A stretch of DNA of 64,000 nucleotides from Neodontobutis hainanensis (Eukaryota; Chordata; Actinopteri; Gobiiformes; Odontobutidae): positions 62,001 through 126,000 of the forward strand of contig JALDNG010000446.1 of NCBI GenBank assembly GCA_024349245.1. Reading direction: 5' to 3'. The position numbers and the translations under genes are program-made. Of this stretch, positions 40,901-55,000 are shown piece after piece (the stretch's first letter is position 1; every line of letters starts with the position of its first letter). The notes below the pieces were generated by a model. That model worked only from the letters and a program-made list of their open reading frames with translations. It was not told the origin of the DNA and ran no database searches.

Positions 40901-43900
40901 AGTAACCAAGCATAAAATTATTTTTCAAACTATGAATTTCAATGGTCATTTTAAATCAACAAGTTTTTGAGAACTAATTCTTTTTTTAAATTAATAAAGT
41001 GAATATTTTATTTTCTTTTAGAATGCAAAAAAATATGATGAATTTATTGAAATAATCAATAAATTTATAAACAATGTATTTTATAAATAATACCTGAGAG
41101 TTTTTTAATCCATTGATGTTCATCTTTAATTGATATTAAGATGAAATCTAATTGACGTTTTAAATAAATGAACTTAATATTACCACTTTTTAATAATGTA
41201 ATTGAGGATAATATAATTTTTCATTGTCAAAAACGTATGTTAAATCCTAAAAATGCGTGTGGATAATGTCATAATTTGCTGAAAATGATAAAATTTCTCA
41301 TCTATAATTCTTTAAATTTAAAAGAGGCAATTGTCAAAAATTTCCTCTGCATTATGTTTTTACGATACCAAAAGATACCATATTAAATATTTGTAATCCT
41401 TTTTTATTTTAATTTTACAATATTTTTTACAGTTGGTTTCATAATCGTTACAGAAGACCTTTTTGAAGAAATAACATTAAAAACATAAATGTTTAAAATT
41501 ATTTCTATCTTTTAATAGAATTTCGAACCAAATATTTTTTTTAATATAAAAATTATTTTGAAATGATGGAATCTGTGTTAAATATGAAAATTCTAAGACC
41601 TCAATCCAAAATCGTGTTTAGGAATTTGTGATTGAGAACACGTCTTTCAGCCAAAATTAATTTTTTTAATCGAACAAGTTCAAGTTATTTTTCGATTTGT
41701 CCAATAACACTGAAGACGTAGATCAATGATATAGAGCTATGAATAGGGTTTATTCTGTAAAATTCAAAATTAAGGATATTTATATGAAAATATGAACCAC
41801 ATCTTTAATTTTGAAATTTTAACATGTCAGCTAATAGTAAAATATTTGAAAAGGATTTTTAGGAAATCAAATTTTAAATTAAAAATATTTCCACGATGAG
41901 ATAAATTTTCGTTATTTAAATAATAAAATCGTTGAAACCTTTTCATGTTTTTGTTAAGAATAATATTTTTGGCAAATTTTAAGACATAGTCACATTTTTT
42001 ATAAGGTTTGAATGATCCATATCAAAATATATCAGAGCGAAATCACATCAAAAATCTGAATTTTATGATATAAAATTTTAACATTCATACAGATTTGATA
42101 AATTAAGACTTTTTTCTGTTCAAAATAGTATTCTATTATTTTGAAACCTGACACTTGTATAAATCAATGATGCACACGCTTTTGGATTTTTTTCATATCT
42201 GAACTGTTGCATTAAGGGAATTAAGGATAAATTATTCAACAATTGATTTAAAATAGTTATTTTTTTGCTCGAAAAATTCAAAATCGTTTGAAGATCAAAA
42301 TGAATGACATTTTAAAATTGGTAATGTATTTTATACTTACCATAAGAGACACCAAAAGTCATAAATTAGGGAATATTTATGGTAAAAATAACAAATGAAA
42401 CAGAAAAGACAAAATATACTCTTATCATTTTGATTTACTATTTAAATATATAAAACCTTTCGATCGATTTCACAGATTTAATTTAAAATATATTCATGCA
42501 ATTAAATGTTTCGATTAACTTAATTTTGATTTCTTGAAATCAAAATTTCATTTTTATCTTTTATAGTATTAACCTACTGCATAACAAATTTTTTTGACAT
42601 TTCTGATCAAATTTAGTGATAAGATACAGAGACACGTTTTTATTATTTATAAAGTTTGATAAACTATTATCAATCATAAAACAAAACAAGAAAAATGGAA
42701 AATAATATGGATATATCGAATTCAATAAACTTTTATTTCATTCATAACCAATTCAAACATCGTTAATAATTAACTAATAAAGAATATTGTTTTGTAATTG
42801 AGTCAGATAGCCATAAATATCTCATCAATTCTATATTTCCCAGATTTATCAAACATAAATCTATAGGTTAAAAGACGTCCGAAATTCATATTGATAAGCA
42901 AAATATGTTATGCTGAAATAAATTTTTAAACCATATAAAATATTCTTTGTGAAAATTTTATTTATTGTCTATGTCTAAAAATATTAAATATTTGTTTTTT
43001 TATGGTAATATATCACAAAATTTCATTTTCTGACAGTATTCATAATCATATATAAATATTTGAAATAAAATATGAGATACCACAATCAGAATTTTTTATA
43101 TTATGTTAAATATCAACAAAATCTAGAAAAGGATGTTTGTTTTTGTATATTTAAAAATTTTTAAAATTAAAATATCAATTTACTTGAAAATTCCGAAATA
43201 TATATTTTATAAATAGATGTGCATAACGAACTTTTTTGGTTTTTAGATTGGAGAATCTTACAGACTAAATAAAATTAAAGGTCTTTTGAACAAAAAACCA
43301 GAATAAAATATATTTTATACTATAAATTTTTTTTCTTTTTTATGATTTCTGAATGATGTAATGTTAAATAATAACTGATAAACAAAATTTATGAAAACTA
43401 TTTTCAGTTAGTTTTGAAATCAGTAATATTTGAAGAAAATGTTTGAGAGATTGGGATAAATTTTTTTGATCAATATACTTTAAATTCAACAATTTGTGAA
43501 AATATAAATACATTTCCATCATTCTACGTAATATTTCCTCATTTGATAGTGTTAAATTCAAAAAAATTCGAATATTTCTCGAGATAAAGTCGTCAAAGCA
43601 CAAAGTAATGGATATGCAAATGCGAGAGAGTTAATTACTGAAGGCGATTCCGAAAAAATCAATAAAATACAAATTTAGGATTTCTCAATTTTCATTCCAA
43701 AAATTAATACTTCAAAAAATCTCCTAAGTTATTAAAATTTTATATTCTTGATAAAATTTTGAAAAAACTAGAGAATCTGATCCTAACGAATGCTAGTTCA
43801 TATAATATCATGTTGCTATGAAAAAAATCAAAACGAAGAAGTTATTTTATCTTATTTTAAAAAGTCATTGATTTTAAAAATGTTTTTACGCCTAAAAAAT

Positions 43901-45125
43901 CATAATTCGACGATTTTTTAACGTGAATCAAAAAGGGCAAAAAAGATTTAAAATAAATGTAAATTTATATTTTTTGAAAAACTGATTTGAAATGATAATA
44001 ACAAAACTGTCACCAAAATAAATAATTTTCTGATATTTGCTTTGTAAAAATGTGAGCATACGTTACATAAAAAATTAGGATAGTTATTCTAAATTGAAAA
44101 AAATGAAATTTTAACAATTTTTCAAACATAAATAATTTTAAGGATGTATGTAATTTACTGTTAATGTTGAAGAAATTTTCTTGAATTTTTTTAATTTAAA
44201 TAAAATCAAATTTTAAAACATTTAGTTTGGTGGTTGCCTGATAATTAAACCATAACATAAAAACCATTCGATCTATAATATTACTAAAATTGAATTGATT
44301 TTGAATTAATTTATATCAAAAATGATTTTGTAACTGCAAAATCATCGAGTATAAGCAAATAAATAACTATTAGTTAATTTTTTTTAATAGGTATTTGTAA
44401 CCATTATATATTTCAGATATTGATAAAAATAAAAATGGTTTAAGATATGCACCTTAACGATATCAAAAATTATTCATGAATAAAAGGATTTATACCTTTT
44501 AGTTTACACAAAATAAGATATTTTTGTAATTCTAACGATAAATAAATGAATAAAAAATACTCATTCCATGTATAAAAGAGAAACAAATGTATCAGGGAAA
44601 ACCTCTACAGATTTTTTTTACTTTTCACAATCTAATGAACTTAGGGTTGTGTCAATGAGAGATTCTATTAGATATAATTTATTGGTAGATAAAAACTCTA
44701 GACAATCAAATCTGTATTTATTTTGCAAAAACAACACAATTTCTTTTTAATTTGAATTACTTCTTAAATCTTATTTAATGTTTGAACTGTCATAAAACAA
44801 AAACGATAAATTTTAATTTTTAAAAAGTTTTATCCTAGTTTGAGCTAGGATAAAGTTTCATTCAAAAAATAATCTGGGTAAAAATATTAAATAAACAATA
44901 AATTTAAAATTTGTAGTACTATAGCTCTCACAGTAAAAATATATATTTTGATATTTGTGTTAATCAGAAACCTCATGATCTGTAATAAAAGAAACGATCA
45001 AATCGGATAATTTTTTTTCAAAAACATTAACTAATTTAAAGCCATTAATAATGATTTCCTTGAGTTTAGTAATTATATTATTTGAATTTAAGGATTAACG
45101 TTATCGTTTAAAGTAACTTTCTCCA
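28941..45125. other. Long AT-rich stretch, no supported gene
   Basis: No family-level match was found. Coding-like spots on the minus strand are 35746-36050 (a 62-codon frame including FPNDTIKGC, preceded by a good TTTTTAG acceptor) and 39540-39900 (unusually G+C-rich, with two overlapping long open frames). Neither could be assembled into a gene. The remainder is low-complexity AT-rich DNA. Confidence 0.4.
44829..44854. repeat. Perfect 10-bp inverted repeat, 6-nt loop
   Basis: TTTATCCTAG, a TTTGAG loop, then CTAGGATAAA. The stem carries four G-C pairs, unusual for this background. It lies about 270 bp beyond the stop of the minus-strand ataxin-10-like gene, so it could fold in a 3' UTR or be incidental. 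Confidence 0.6.
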
Positions 45126-45846
45126 CTAAATTTTTTGTTTGTCTATATATTGTCTATTAATCTCCAAAATGAGATTACGAAGGGATCCCTGAAAAAGCCA
45201 ACTTTCGTTCAAATTATCATTCGAATCCTATTGATAAATAAGACTTGAATTATTTGTAAACATAATACGTGTTCATGAAATACATTGCGTGAATTTCTTT
45301 CTAAAATTCGAGCACCATTCTAATGCTTTTTTTCTAAATACTTCAGTGTTTAACAACAAAGTGCAGGCATTTCGAACCAAATTGTCACATTTTTGAAGAT
45401 ATTCGTTTGAATTATGTCTACCATTCGATTTGCATAACTCTTACTTTTGAATATCTTCTGCAGTTATTGACTGGGTCCTTCGAACCTCTCGAAAATGATT
45501 TAATATTGAACGCATGACTCTGAACTTTTAAAATTTCAGTCAATAAATAATTAAAAACATTAATAATTAATGTTGTGAAGTTTAGAGATAGTCCTCTCGA
45601 AATTAGATCCAAAAAATCCTCGGTTTCCTTAAATTATACAGAGTATAATTACACTATTTTTTAAGAGTATACTAGAAAAATAAAACTTAATGTTTTGTAA
45701 AAAAATAATAAAAATTTCATGTCACCATAAAACTTTACCTCGTGGCTTCCAATATTAGATAAGCTTGCTGTGCCAACATGCTCTCTCGGATCGCGTACCC
45801 AATAGATAATGGCCAAAATTAAAAACCAAATTGTACATAAATACAT
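45126..45846 (-). CDS. ATXN10: Ataxin-10-like armadillo-type protein (5' end unresolved)
   Basis: Exons read on the minus strand: about 45846-45739, then a segment ending 45653, 45627-45559, 45524-45445, 45417-45342, 45319-45245 and 45227-45126 (TAG stop). Introns are 25, 34, 27, 22 and 17 nt; the one after 45739 is either 53 nt ending AG or about 20-23 nt ending non-AG. The C-terminal part reads LVRNACTLLLNTENGARILE, then DSN.NLNESW and SLRNLI. This follows the conserved C-terminal domain of ataxin-10 as I remember it (LIRLIGNLCYKNKDNQDKV, DDSNPFLTEW, AIRNLT). Further up, IWFLILAIIYW resembles the EWPFLIITDLF segment. Ataxin-10 is a cytoplasmic scaffold with links to cilia and cytokinesis in animals. 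More exons probably lie upstream to about 46000 (candidate introns 45888-45864 and 46001-45980), but I could not join them. The match is moderate, and other armadillo proteins are not excluded. Confidence 0.5.
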
Positions 45847-46001
45847 TCAAATCAATTATGAAACTAAATATATTGAAGTAAAATATACGGTTAATTTAAA
45901 ACCTAAAGTATTCTTAAAATATAAATTGTGCCGCTGCTTTCCATGAAGAGATAGGTGTTGACATAAAATATTTTTTTCACTATAGTAAAAATAAAAAATA
46001 C
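45847..46001 (-). other. Probable upstream exon(s) of the ataxin-10-like gene
   Basis: Two well-formed tiny introns are visible: GTATTT...CTATAG (46001-45980, 22 nt) and GTATAT...TTTAG (45888-45864, 25 nt). The stretch between them has one frame open throughout (codons 45978-45889). The phase into the exon starting near 45846 does not work out in any simple way, so the true exon path here is unknown. Confidence 0.35.
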
Positions 46002-49000
46002 ATTTTTGAATTTTATTAATTCTTGACAAAAACAAAAAAGTTATTTGGTGTTGAAAAATGTTGATATTTTAGTTATCAAAATTTTTCATATACAGCTTCA
46101 AATCCATAAAAAGAGAAACGTCTTATAAATAACATAACTAAAATAATTATTTATATTATTTACATATTAAGTTATATCAGAAATACAGAAATTTGTATCT
46201 TTGAGGAATAAAAATCTATTAAATGCTATAGATTTAAATTTAAGAAAAATGACAATTTTATTTTAACACAAAATAATTGATCGAACAAAATAATAGTTGT
46301 ATTAATATCATTAAACATTTTATAGATTTTAATCATACATCTTATCATAGCCTAAAAAATTTTGTTTCAACACTCATGAATGTACACTTTGATAATAAAA
46401 GTTAAATTTTATCCTTTTACATCGATTTATTGATAAAAGATACTTTAGTCTAACTGTTAAAACTGGATTATCCAACCAGGGCGTACTTTACATTTATTAA
46501 CAGTCATTAATCTTATCATAGATGAAGAAAATAACAGAATTTTTATTATGTCAAATTATTATAAAAAACTCTCCTTATGTTTCTTTCAATATTTAAATAG
46601 TATATTTACACCTCTCTGAGATTAAATTTCATTATGAGTTAGTAAAAATGGTGAAATATTATAACTCGCAGTGTCAAACGCATGGCAAATTTCTCACGAG
46701 TTAACATGATTATTCATCTCTTGATTCTAAAACAAAATTTTTAAAATGCTTAATACATATAAAATCATTAGTTTTTGAACAACCATCAAATCTGTTGGAA
46801 TTGATATTAAAATAGGACATAGAATGAAACGTTGTTTATAAATGGTTAATTTCTAAAATTTGATGAAGTTGTATTTTCTTCGAAATTTTCATTAAATGAA
46901 GCTAATTTTATTAGATATCACAATAATAAATGTAGCTTTTATATTTTTAATCAATTTAAATTGACGGCGTCTTTACAACAAATAAATTTATTTTCAAAAT
47001 TATTTCTTTTTATGATCATTTTAGAACGATTGATCACTTCTATTTCACATTTGTAGTCGTTTATATTGTTTTAGAATACTTTTGAATCTGAAAGAACAAT
47101 TTTAACAAAAATGATAGTAAACAGATATTACGTTAATAAAGTATAATACAAAATTGATGATAAAAACCCTTTTAACTCTAAAAATTCAGTTAAAAAAATT
47201 ATTTAAGAAACTTATATTAAATTTGAGAAGTATAAGAATCAACTTTGATTGGGAGAAGGATATTTGTGAAAAATTTTTCTTGAGTGAATAAAAATTATTA
47301 ATAGTATGAGAAAAAATTAAAGCAGATTCACAACTGTTGTTAGCTAGAAAAGCTAGAATATCATTTAAATAAAAATTTCATTCTCAAAAATATGATATAG
47401 TATTAAAATGTCTCATGTGTGATTTCATAATTATTAGAATCTTTGCAAAATAGATGTTTTCTTGTCAGGTATTTATATTCCAAACTTATAACTACTAGTT
47501 TTCACATGAATAACCTGATATCTTAGATTCGATCAGAACACTTATATATTGATCTTAAAACCTATAAGATTCTGAACATAAAATGTGAATTAAACTTTTA
47601 AAATTGTGTTTTATTTTTTTATCGTTTCAGAAACAGGATTGAGAATAAAATATTGTTTTCAAAGTTAATGCGTCAGTTAAGAGTTGAGTTGTATCTTAAA
47701 CACCTTCAAAAACTACATTCAGTGTAGAAGTAATTAAATTTGAATTTTGTTAACAAAAACTAAGTCAGAATTTTTTAATTTAAAAGAAAATAAAATCTCT
47801 AAATCAAAATTAAATCAACAGAAACAATATTACTAAGTATTATGGGTAATGCCATGAAATTTTTAATTTTAAATGCTCAATAAAAAAAAGAACAATTTTT
47901 TGGTTAGAATTTAAGCATTTTTTCAAATAAATTTTGGAGAATTGAGTTTAAAATTGTCATAAGAGTTCAGAAATTCGAAGCTACTTAAAATAGATCATGT
48001 TATTTGCTAATTGTTTACTATATCTAGACGTATTAAATGGAAGATTTTGGTATAAGACTTGAAAAATATTCAAGAATGAGTTCATGAGAGATTTTGGTTT
48101 TTGTCATATTTTTGGTGATTCTAGGAATGCTAAAATAGATTAACCTAATAATATTACAGAAATAATGCTGTATATAACCATTGAATAAAGATTCTATAAA
48201 TGATGATGTCTAAAAATCTATTTATATTTGATTTTGTATCACTGATTTCTAAAGTTATAAAATGTATTAAATTGATCATAAAATGCTCATTCTCGATAAG
48301 ACAATTGACATGGTAATTTAGATGAACACCTATGCAATAAAAATATTGTTATGAAAACTGGCTATTTAAATGTCATTCAATCCAGCGAATAAATGCAATT
48401 GCAGCTTTATTTGTTGAAAATGATCTACATTTTATAGTTAACAATCAGAATGACTCAGAAAATAAATTTATATATTTTTTGAACCAAATATATTACATCT
48501 CCATCAAAATAATAAATATGGTCAATATTTGCACAGTGAAAATGATCAAATACCTAGTTCGATTTCGAATTTCTGTTATATGTAAAAAAAAGAAAGTTGA
48601 ACTCAATAAAAGCAAATAAAAATTCGTAACGATTAGTTTTTTAAATCAATTCGCATAACAATAATAATTTTTTGTTTCAAATAAACATCTTGGCATTTCA
48701 GTAAAAACCATCTGTGATAAATTCTATTATTTATCTGATTTAAAGATTGTTTTATGCGTCTTTTTTTAATCAAAATTTAATTGATATTATCTTATTAAAT
48801 TTTTTTTTATCATATGAAAATCAGTCTTGTAACCTGTTTTTGAATGATTGAGAATGTTTTTTGCTTTAACAAAAATTTTTCTTTATTTCAGTAATAAACC
48901 ATATTTATAAAACTCGAAACTATATCATAAAATTCATAGAATATTAAGATATAAATATAAAAGAATAATTTAATAAAAATTGATAAAACATATTAATTTT

Positions 49001-52000
49001 TCTTGGAGGCAATCAATCTGTGTGTCAGTGTTACAAATAAGTTCAGCTGATTTGCTTTTTATTAAATGAAAATAGAACCCTATGATCTTCTGAGAACCAT
49101 ATCTTTAATAGAATCTGCGTAAAGATTAATTGATCTTCATGAATCTTATATCTGTTGAAATGTTTTTTGACAGCTACCAGTATAATATTCTTAATGTGTT
49201 AAAAAGTCTTAATATTCATTTATTGAGGTCAAGTTACAGTATGTTTTGAATATTTCGACATTCCTTTGAATTCAAATGAGCTCTCGAGAGTTCCACAAGC
49301 AAGCTAAAATCATCGTCAGTACAAAATCTGCAAACAGCTAAAATTAAATTATTGTTACTTATTTGTTTCAAACTTTTCTCAGAAATAAGTCGATCGCCTT
49401 CAGGAAATTTTAAAAACTAACCAAAACGATTGCCTAAGTATCAAAAAACAAATTTTTTATTCCTGAAAAATTATCACTTATGGAGAATATCATATCTTCA
49501 GCTATTATCAACTGTTAACTGAGCAATAAAAAATGTTTTAAATATTCAACCAAATATGAAAACATATAAAACTGAATACATTTATTTGATTTTGCAATTT
49601 TATAAAAAAATCAATATAATTTACTCTTTAATAGTGTATTAAAAATAAAATAATATCAAAAACATTCTATAGTTAACTAACAGTAAAAATCATGAAGCAT
49701 TATATAAACAAAAAATTTGTTAATAACCTTCCAATACTTAAATTTAATAATACCTAATTTTATTAGCCATATTCACCTGAGATTAAACCATTCATTTAGA
49801 CGTATCTAGCAAAATGATCGATCAAGGAATCTCTACAGATCATCTTTCTTTGATTTGAAGATGGTCAAACGTTATTATTTTTATTTTTAATATTGAAAGG
49901 AAATATCTTAAATGTTGTTAGCTCTTTAAAGGTTTCTCTATTCTATCTTAAATCACAGAATCAATATTCACAATGTTAATACCTTGTTGGCTCATTTCGA
50001 TAAATTTAGAGGTTTGAATTGTATAAGATCTGAATTCAAAACTACTCAATAAAAATCTGAAAATAAAAGACACTTATAGTGAATTAAATTGAAAAACTGA
50101 CATCTTATAAAAACACTTTTTATTTAATAAATTATGTTTTTTCAAGAAAGTTAGATACAATTTTTATAAATATAAAAATAAATACATAATATTTCATGAA
50201 TCTCAAAAACAGAAATGATCTTAAGAAATAATAAAATCAGGACACCATATAAACTACATAAGTACATCTATGAATGAGTAGCATTTAAGTTGTTAAATAT
50301 TGTCAAATAAAATGTAAACATATAGAAGATTTTTCAAAATATATTATTTTATTTTTGTTAAATTATAAACAAAAAACCATAAATTTTTCAACTACCATAG
50401 TATTTGGCAATCTTTCTTAGAAAAACAAAGTAAATATAAATCAAAAAGGTATCAAGAGAATCAACTGAGTCTTGTTTGATAAATCAAATTTATTTTAAAT
50501 TTCATTTGAATATATTAATGATATCAATTGATCATTTTCAGAAAACAATTTTTGAGAAATAAATCAATTTATTACGCAATCGAGAAACTGTTTTTAAAAA
50601 AATCTTTGTAATTCAAAAATAAAACCCATCTTCTACATTAAAAAGCTTTGATATTTACAATGTACACGATTTAATACTTAAAGTATTCCTATTAAATAAA
50701 TTCAACATAACTAATAAATTTGTACGTCTCGTAATTGACTTTGACTGTGTGTAATTTATACAAACATAAATAAATATTTTGAAAGATTTTTTTATATAAC
50801 AGTAATTTTATTTCTTCCTCAACCATTAGTATAGGCTAATTATACGATTATCTGGTAATTGACGTGATTATCTTCAATCCTCTAACTTGTAATATTTCGA
50901 CGACATCAAAAATTAGGGAAATAACCTGAACATAAAATTATGTTTTTAATGTTGAATTTTGTATCTTAATAATATAATAACAAAAAGGGAAAGGTAAAAC
51001 TTACATTATCGAAGAAGTAACACAATAATTTTAAAATTATTGAACATATATTCGAGATCTTTGTTAAAATAGACAAAAGATTCAAACATATCTCTCGTTA
51101 GACAGGGGAAACTAATAAAAGTATTGAATTAACAATCTCTATGAATATAATAAAAGTTATACTGTTTATTCAGACTATCTTATGTACTTTTAAGATGGTC
51201 TGAAAAAGTAATTCCCACATACTGAGGATCACTTCATAAAATTTAACAGAGACAGAATATTTCTATCGAAAATCATTTTGAACTGGAAAAACAATGAGTT
51301 TACATAGCGTTATGAAATCTTCTTCAAATAGTAGCTTGATTTTTTTACAAGAGAGTATCAAATGCTGCAGAAGTAAAGCCTATTTTAGCGAAGAAACTAT
51401 GCAAAAGAATAAGTGAATGCAAACCGTAATCTAATGTGGCACGCGACCATATTTGACATAATCGTCCATCGAAACATGAAGCGTAATATTAGATCTTTTT
51501 TTATAAATGCACATATAGATCAACTTAATTTGGTAAAACATCAACTTGAGTTTGACTCAAACTTAATTCTCAGATAATATTAAAAATCATTAAAAAATTA
51601 CCAATTATTTTTCATTTCAATGGGATGTTCGTTGCAAAATAGAAGGAAGCTAAAATCATTCAGTTTTATTCAAATACATATTTAAATTTGAAAATTATGT
51701 TTCCATTAATAATCTTAAAAGTTATTTATTGGATAAATCTTATGTCAAATTAAAAATTAAAGGATACCCTAGCATACAACTTGGTCTTGATAAATGTACA
51801 AAAAATGTTAGCATATTAATGAAAAAACTTATCATTGATTTATATTGTTGTGTGAATTATCACAAGGATATTGATAAATATATAAAATAATGGTTAATCT
51901 TAAAAATCTTAAAATAAAAGCTCGAATTTTTTAAATATATTAAGATGTAGCTTGATCAGAATCATAACTTTCAATCATTTTAATCACTAGCCTTCCCCTT

Positions 52001-55000
52001 CCGTCATAAATAATATAAATATTTAAAAACTACGTAGTTCATAATGTTTTAAAATAAAGAAAAAAAACTATTTAACATAATATTATAGAAGATCTCTAAA
52101 AATCGTATGTTATTTGACATATAACATAATTTAGAAGAAGAAAATATAATATAGTTAACATTTTTAAAACTTAAAGACTCTTTATATCATCAGAATTCAT
52201 ATATAAATTTAAAAATGCCATATTTCTGGTGTATGCTGCATTTTTGCATTTACAAGGTGAATTGTAATTTGTTCTTTTTATTCATTGGTATAAACATATG
52301 AAAATTCCCTAACTGATGAAAAATATCTTCAATCAAAAGTTTATCATTGATATTCGATTATAAATACTGCCGCGCATACCACGACTTAAATATTTTAAGA
52401 ACTCAATTTTTATCTCACACATCACCATTTATCAAAATATTTTGGATATTTACAAAATATTTTTTTTATTAAAAAATCTTAACAATATTCTTTTTGGTAT
52501 TTTATATCTTTTTTATGCATATCACAATTTATATATTATGTTTTTCATAACACTTAGTAAATTATGTGAAAGTAGTTTTTTAATTCATTTTATATATTTT
52601 AAATAATTGTGACCATAACTAAAATGATATCAAAAACACTACATTATGAATGACTAATTAAGCCCTACTTTAAAAACCTAAATTTAGCTAAAAATCAATA
52701 ATACCAACAAATTTAACTGGATGTAAAACGTATTCTTGAATTGGTGGATCACAAAACTAAATTTCAAGGTTGTACTAAAATACTTGCTTCAAAAACCACA
52801 ACAAGAATAATCATAAATTTCAAGGTCTAAACCTAAACTTTCAAGTTCTGAATCTTAACATTTTTATAACTGTAAAGATTTTATCGGTTTAAGAATTTAG
52901 TTCTTAACCATAAGAATGTTTTTTATATGCGATTTTTAATCGAAAATTAAGACAAAATTCTTTTATACTTCTTTTAAATTTAAATAAATGAATGTCTGAA
53001 GTTTTGCCCTTCAAATTGTTTGGTAAAAAATTTCAGAAAAAGATTAAACTGTTTAAAAAACATCATAAAACATTGAAAATCGTTAAGAATTAAAATGACC
53101 GAATAATTACAATTTTATTAATTCTCTTTAGATTAACTGTTTATGGTTCAATGAACACCTTAAAACTGTGTTTGCAGTACCCTAAGAAATATTCTTGTTT
53201 TTAAAAACTGTGAAAACGTTAAAAGATATTATTTAAATACTTTATTTGTAATATGTATTTATAAATATTTAAAATAGGTTAGTTTTATAACAATATAAAA
53301 ATAGAAATTATGATATTATATTTTTACCAAGTTGTTGGCATTAAAGTTATCGTTATCTTTAGAGGAAAGTTTTTCTTCCTGAAAAAGAAATAAATGACAT
53401 ATATTGAAAATAATATTCTCAAATCGAAAAAACTTGAAAATAATGAACTATAAGGAATATTTTATCAACAATACGAACAAAAATCTTTGTTAAATTTTTG
53501 AGTCGATACTCAAATAAAAAATAATCGTAAATATATTCGAATATTTTTTACAGATGAAACTCTCAAATTCCTTCATGTATTACACATTATAAGAAAAACA
53601 TAACGACAAGTTAAAAATCAACAGGCTTATAAAGTTACTCATAAAACATAGAAAGACTAAAATTTGAGTGTTGTATTATTATGAAGGTATTTGCTTGAAT
53701 ATGAATCATCATAGCACACACGAAATTAGAATTATATTCAGTTTAAATTTTTGAACCTTTCATCAACTATGTGTTTGGTAAAGTATCAATAAAATCGATT
53801 TTGCAAATTAGAAGGGATATCCTGTTACTTTTAGTATTATAAATCTAAAAAAATAGATTAATGGTGATTCAGTGAAAAACTTATCTATAATATGAGAATA
53901 TAGTTTTTATTTTTAAAACTAGATTCTTATTACTTAACCTTTGATTATTCAATTAAAATTACCCTCAAGTTAATTAATTTAAAAAATATAAGTATTCATT
54001 TTATTTTTTCAAATATAAATCAAAAACAAAATTTTTCAAGATTTAAAAAAACTATTTTTCAAAAGAGAGAGGAACTAAAGAAAAAGAGAAAAACAAAATT
54101 TTATCATTGGTTCAAAAATAAGTTTAAGAGGTTCTAATTATAAAGATTGACTCAAGTATGTTTATACATAAATTTGAATGGATGTTTTAATTATAAAATC
54201 TATATTTCAAAAATTAATAATATTATTTTAAAGTAATTTTATCAGGTTACTAAAATGAGTTTTAAAATAATGTTAAAATTTATATTACAAATTATTTTGT
54301 ATTGATATCAATAAAATATGACATATCACCATCTCAAAATTACAACAAAGTTTAAATTTTGTCACAAGCAGCGATGATGTAGGTATTGTTTCCGTTTTTA
54401 TGAGTATCTTTAATAATATCGATCTTGTAAGATTATAGATATTAACATTAATACATTTTAAAATCTATAAACACCAAAAGAATTTAATATCGTTGACTCC
54501 AGTAACTCTAAAATATTTTTTCATAAAAGATAATAATTCACAAAAAATGACAATTATCTAAATAACTTTGATAAAATTATACTTCCCTTACTAAACCTAC
54601 AGTCGTACTTGAATTAGCTAACTGGTTTTTTCATCGCTAGAATTTGAATAAAAAATAGAACTAAAATAAATCTTTTGATTGGTTTTCATAAATTGTATCA
54701 CAAACATTTTTCATATTATAAAGATGTAATAGTAACGAGTATAAAATTTTCATTCTTAAAGATATTAGAAATTGAGTAACAACCTAATTCTCACAGATGA
54801 GATAAAACTCTTTAAATTATGTGTAAACACAAAATTAAGCAATTTCTGGAAGCAAATAAAATCATTTGAATGTTATAAATGAAGATATATTGATGTCGGA
54901 TGGAACTAGTAGCATGGTGAGGAAGAAGAACAGAGCCGAAATTCAAAATTTTTATCAAGGAAATTAAATGTTATCGAGGTTCTATAAAGCAGACCCAGAG

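Noticed and set aside
44568..44750. 60-codon plus-strand frame
   Set aside because: No homology, no flanking exons found, and a length expected by chance in 64 kb of this composition.
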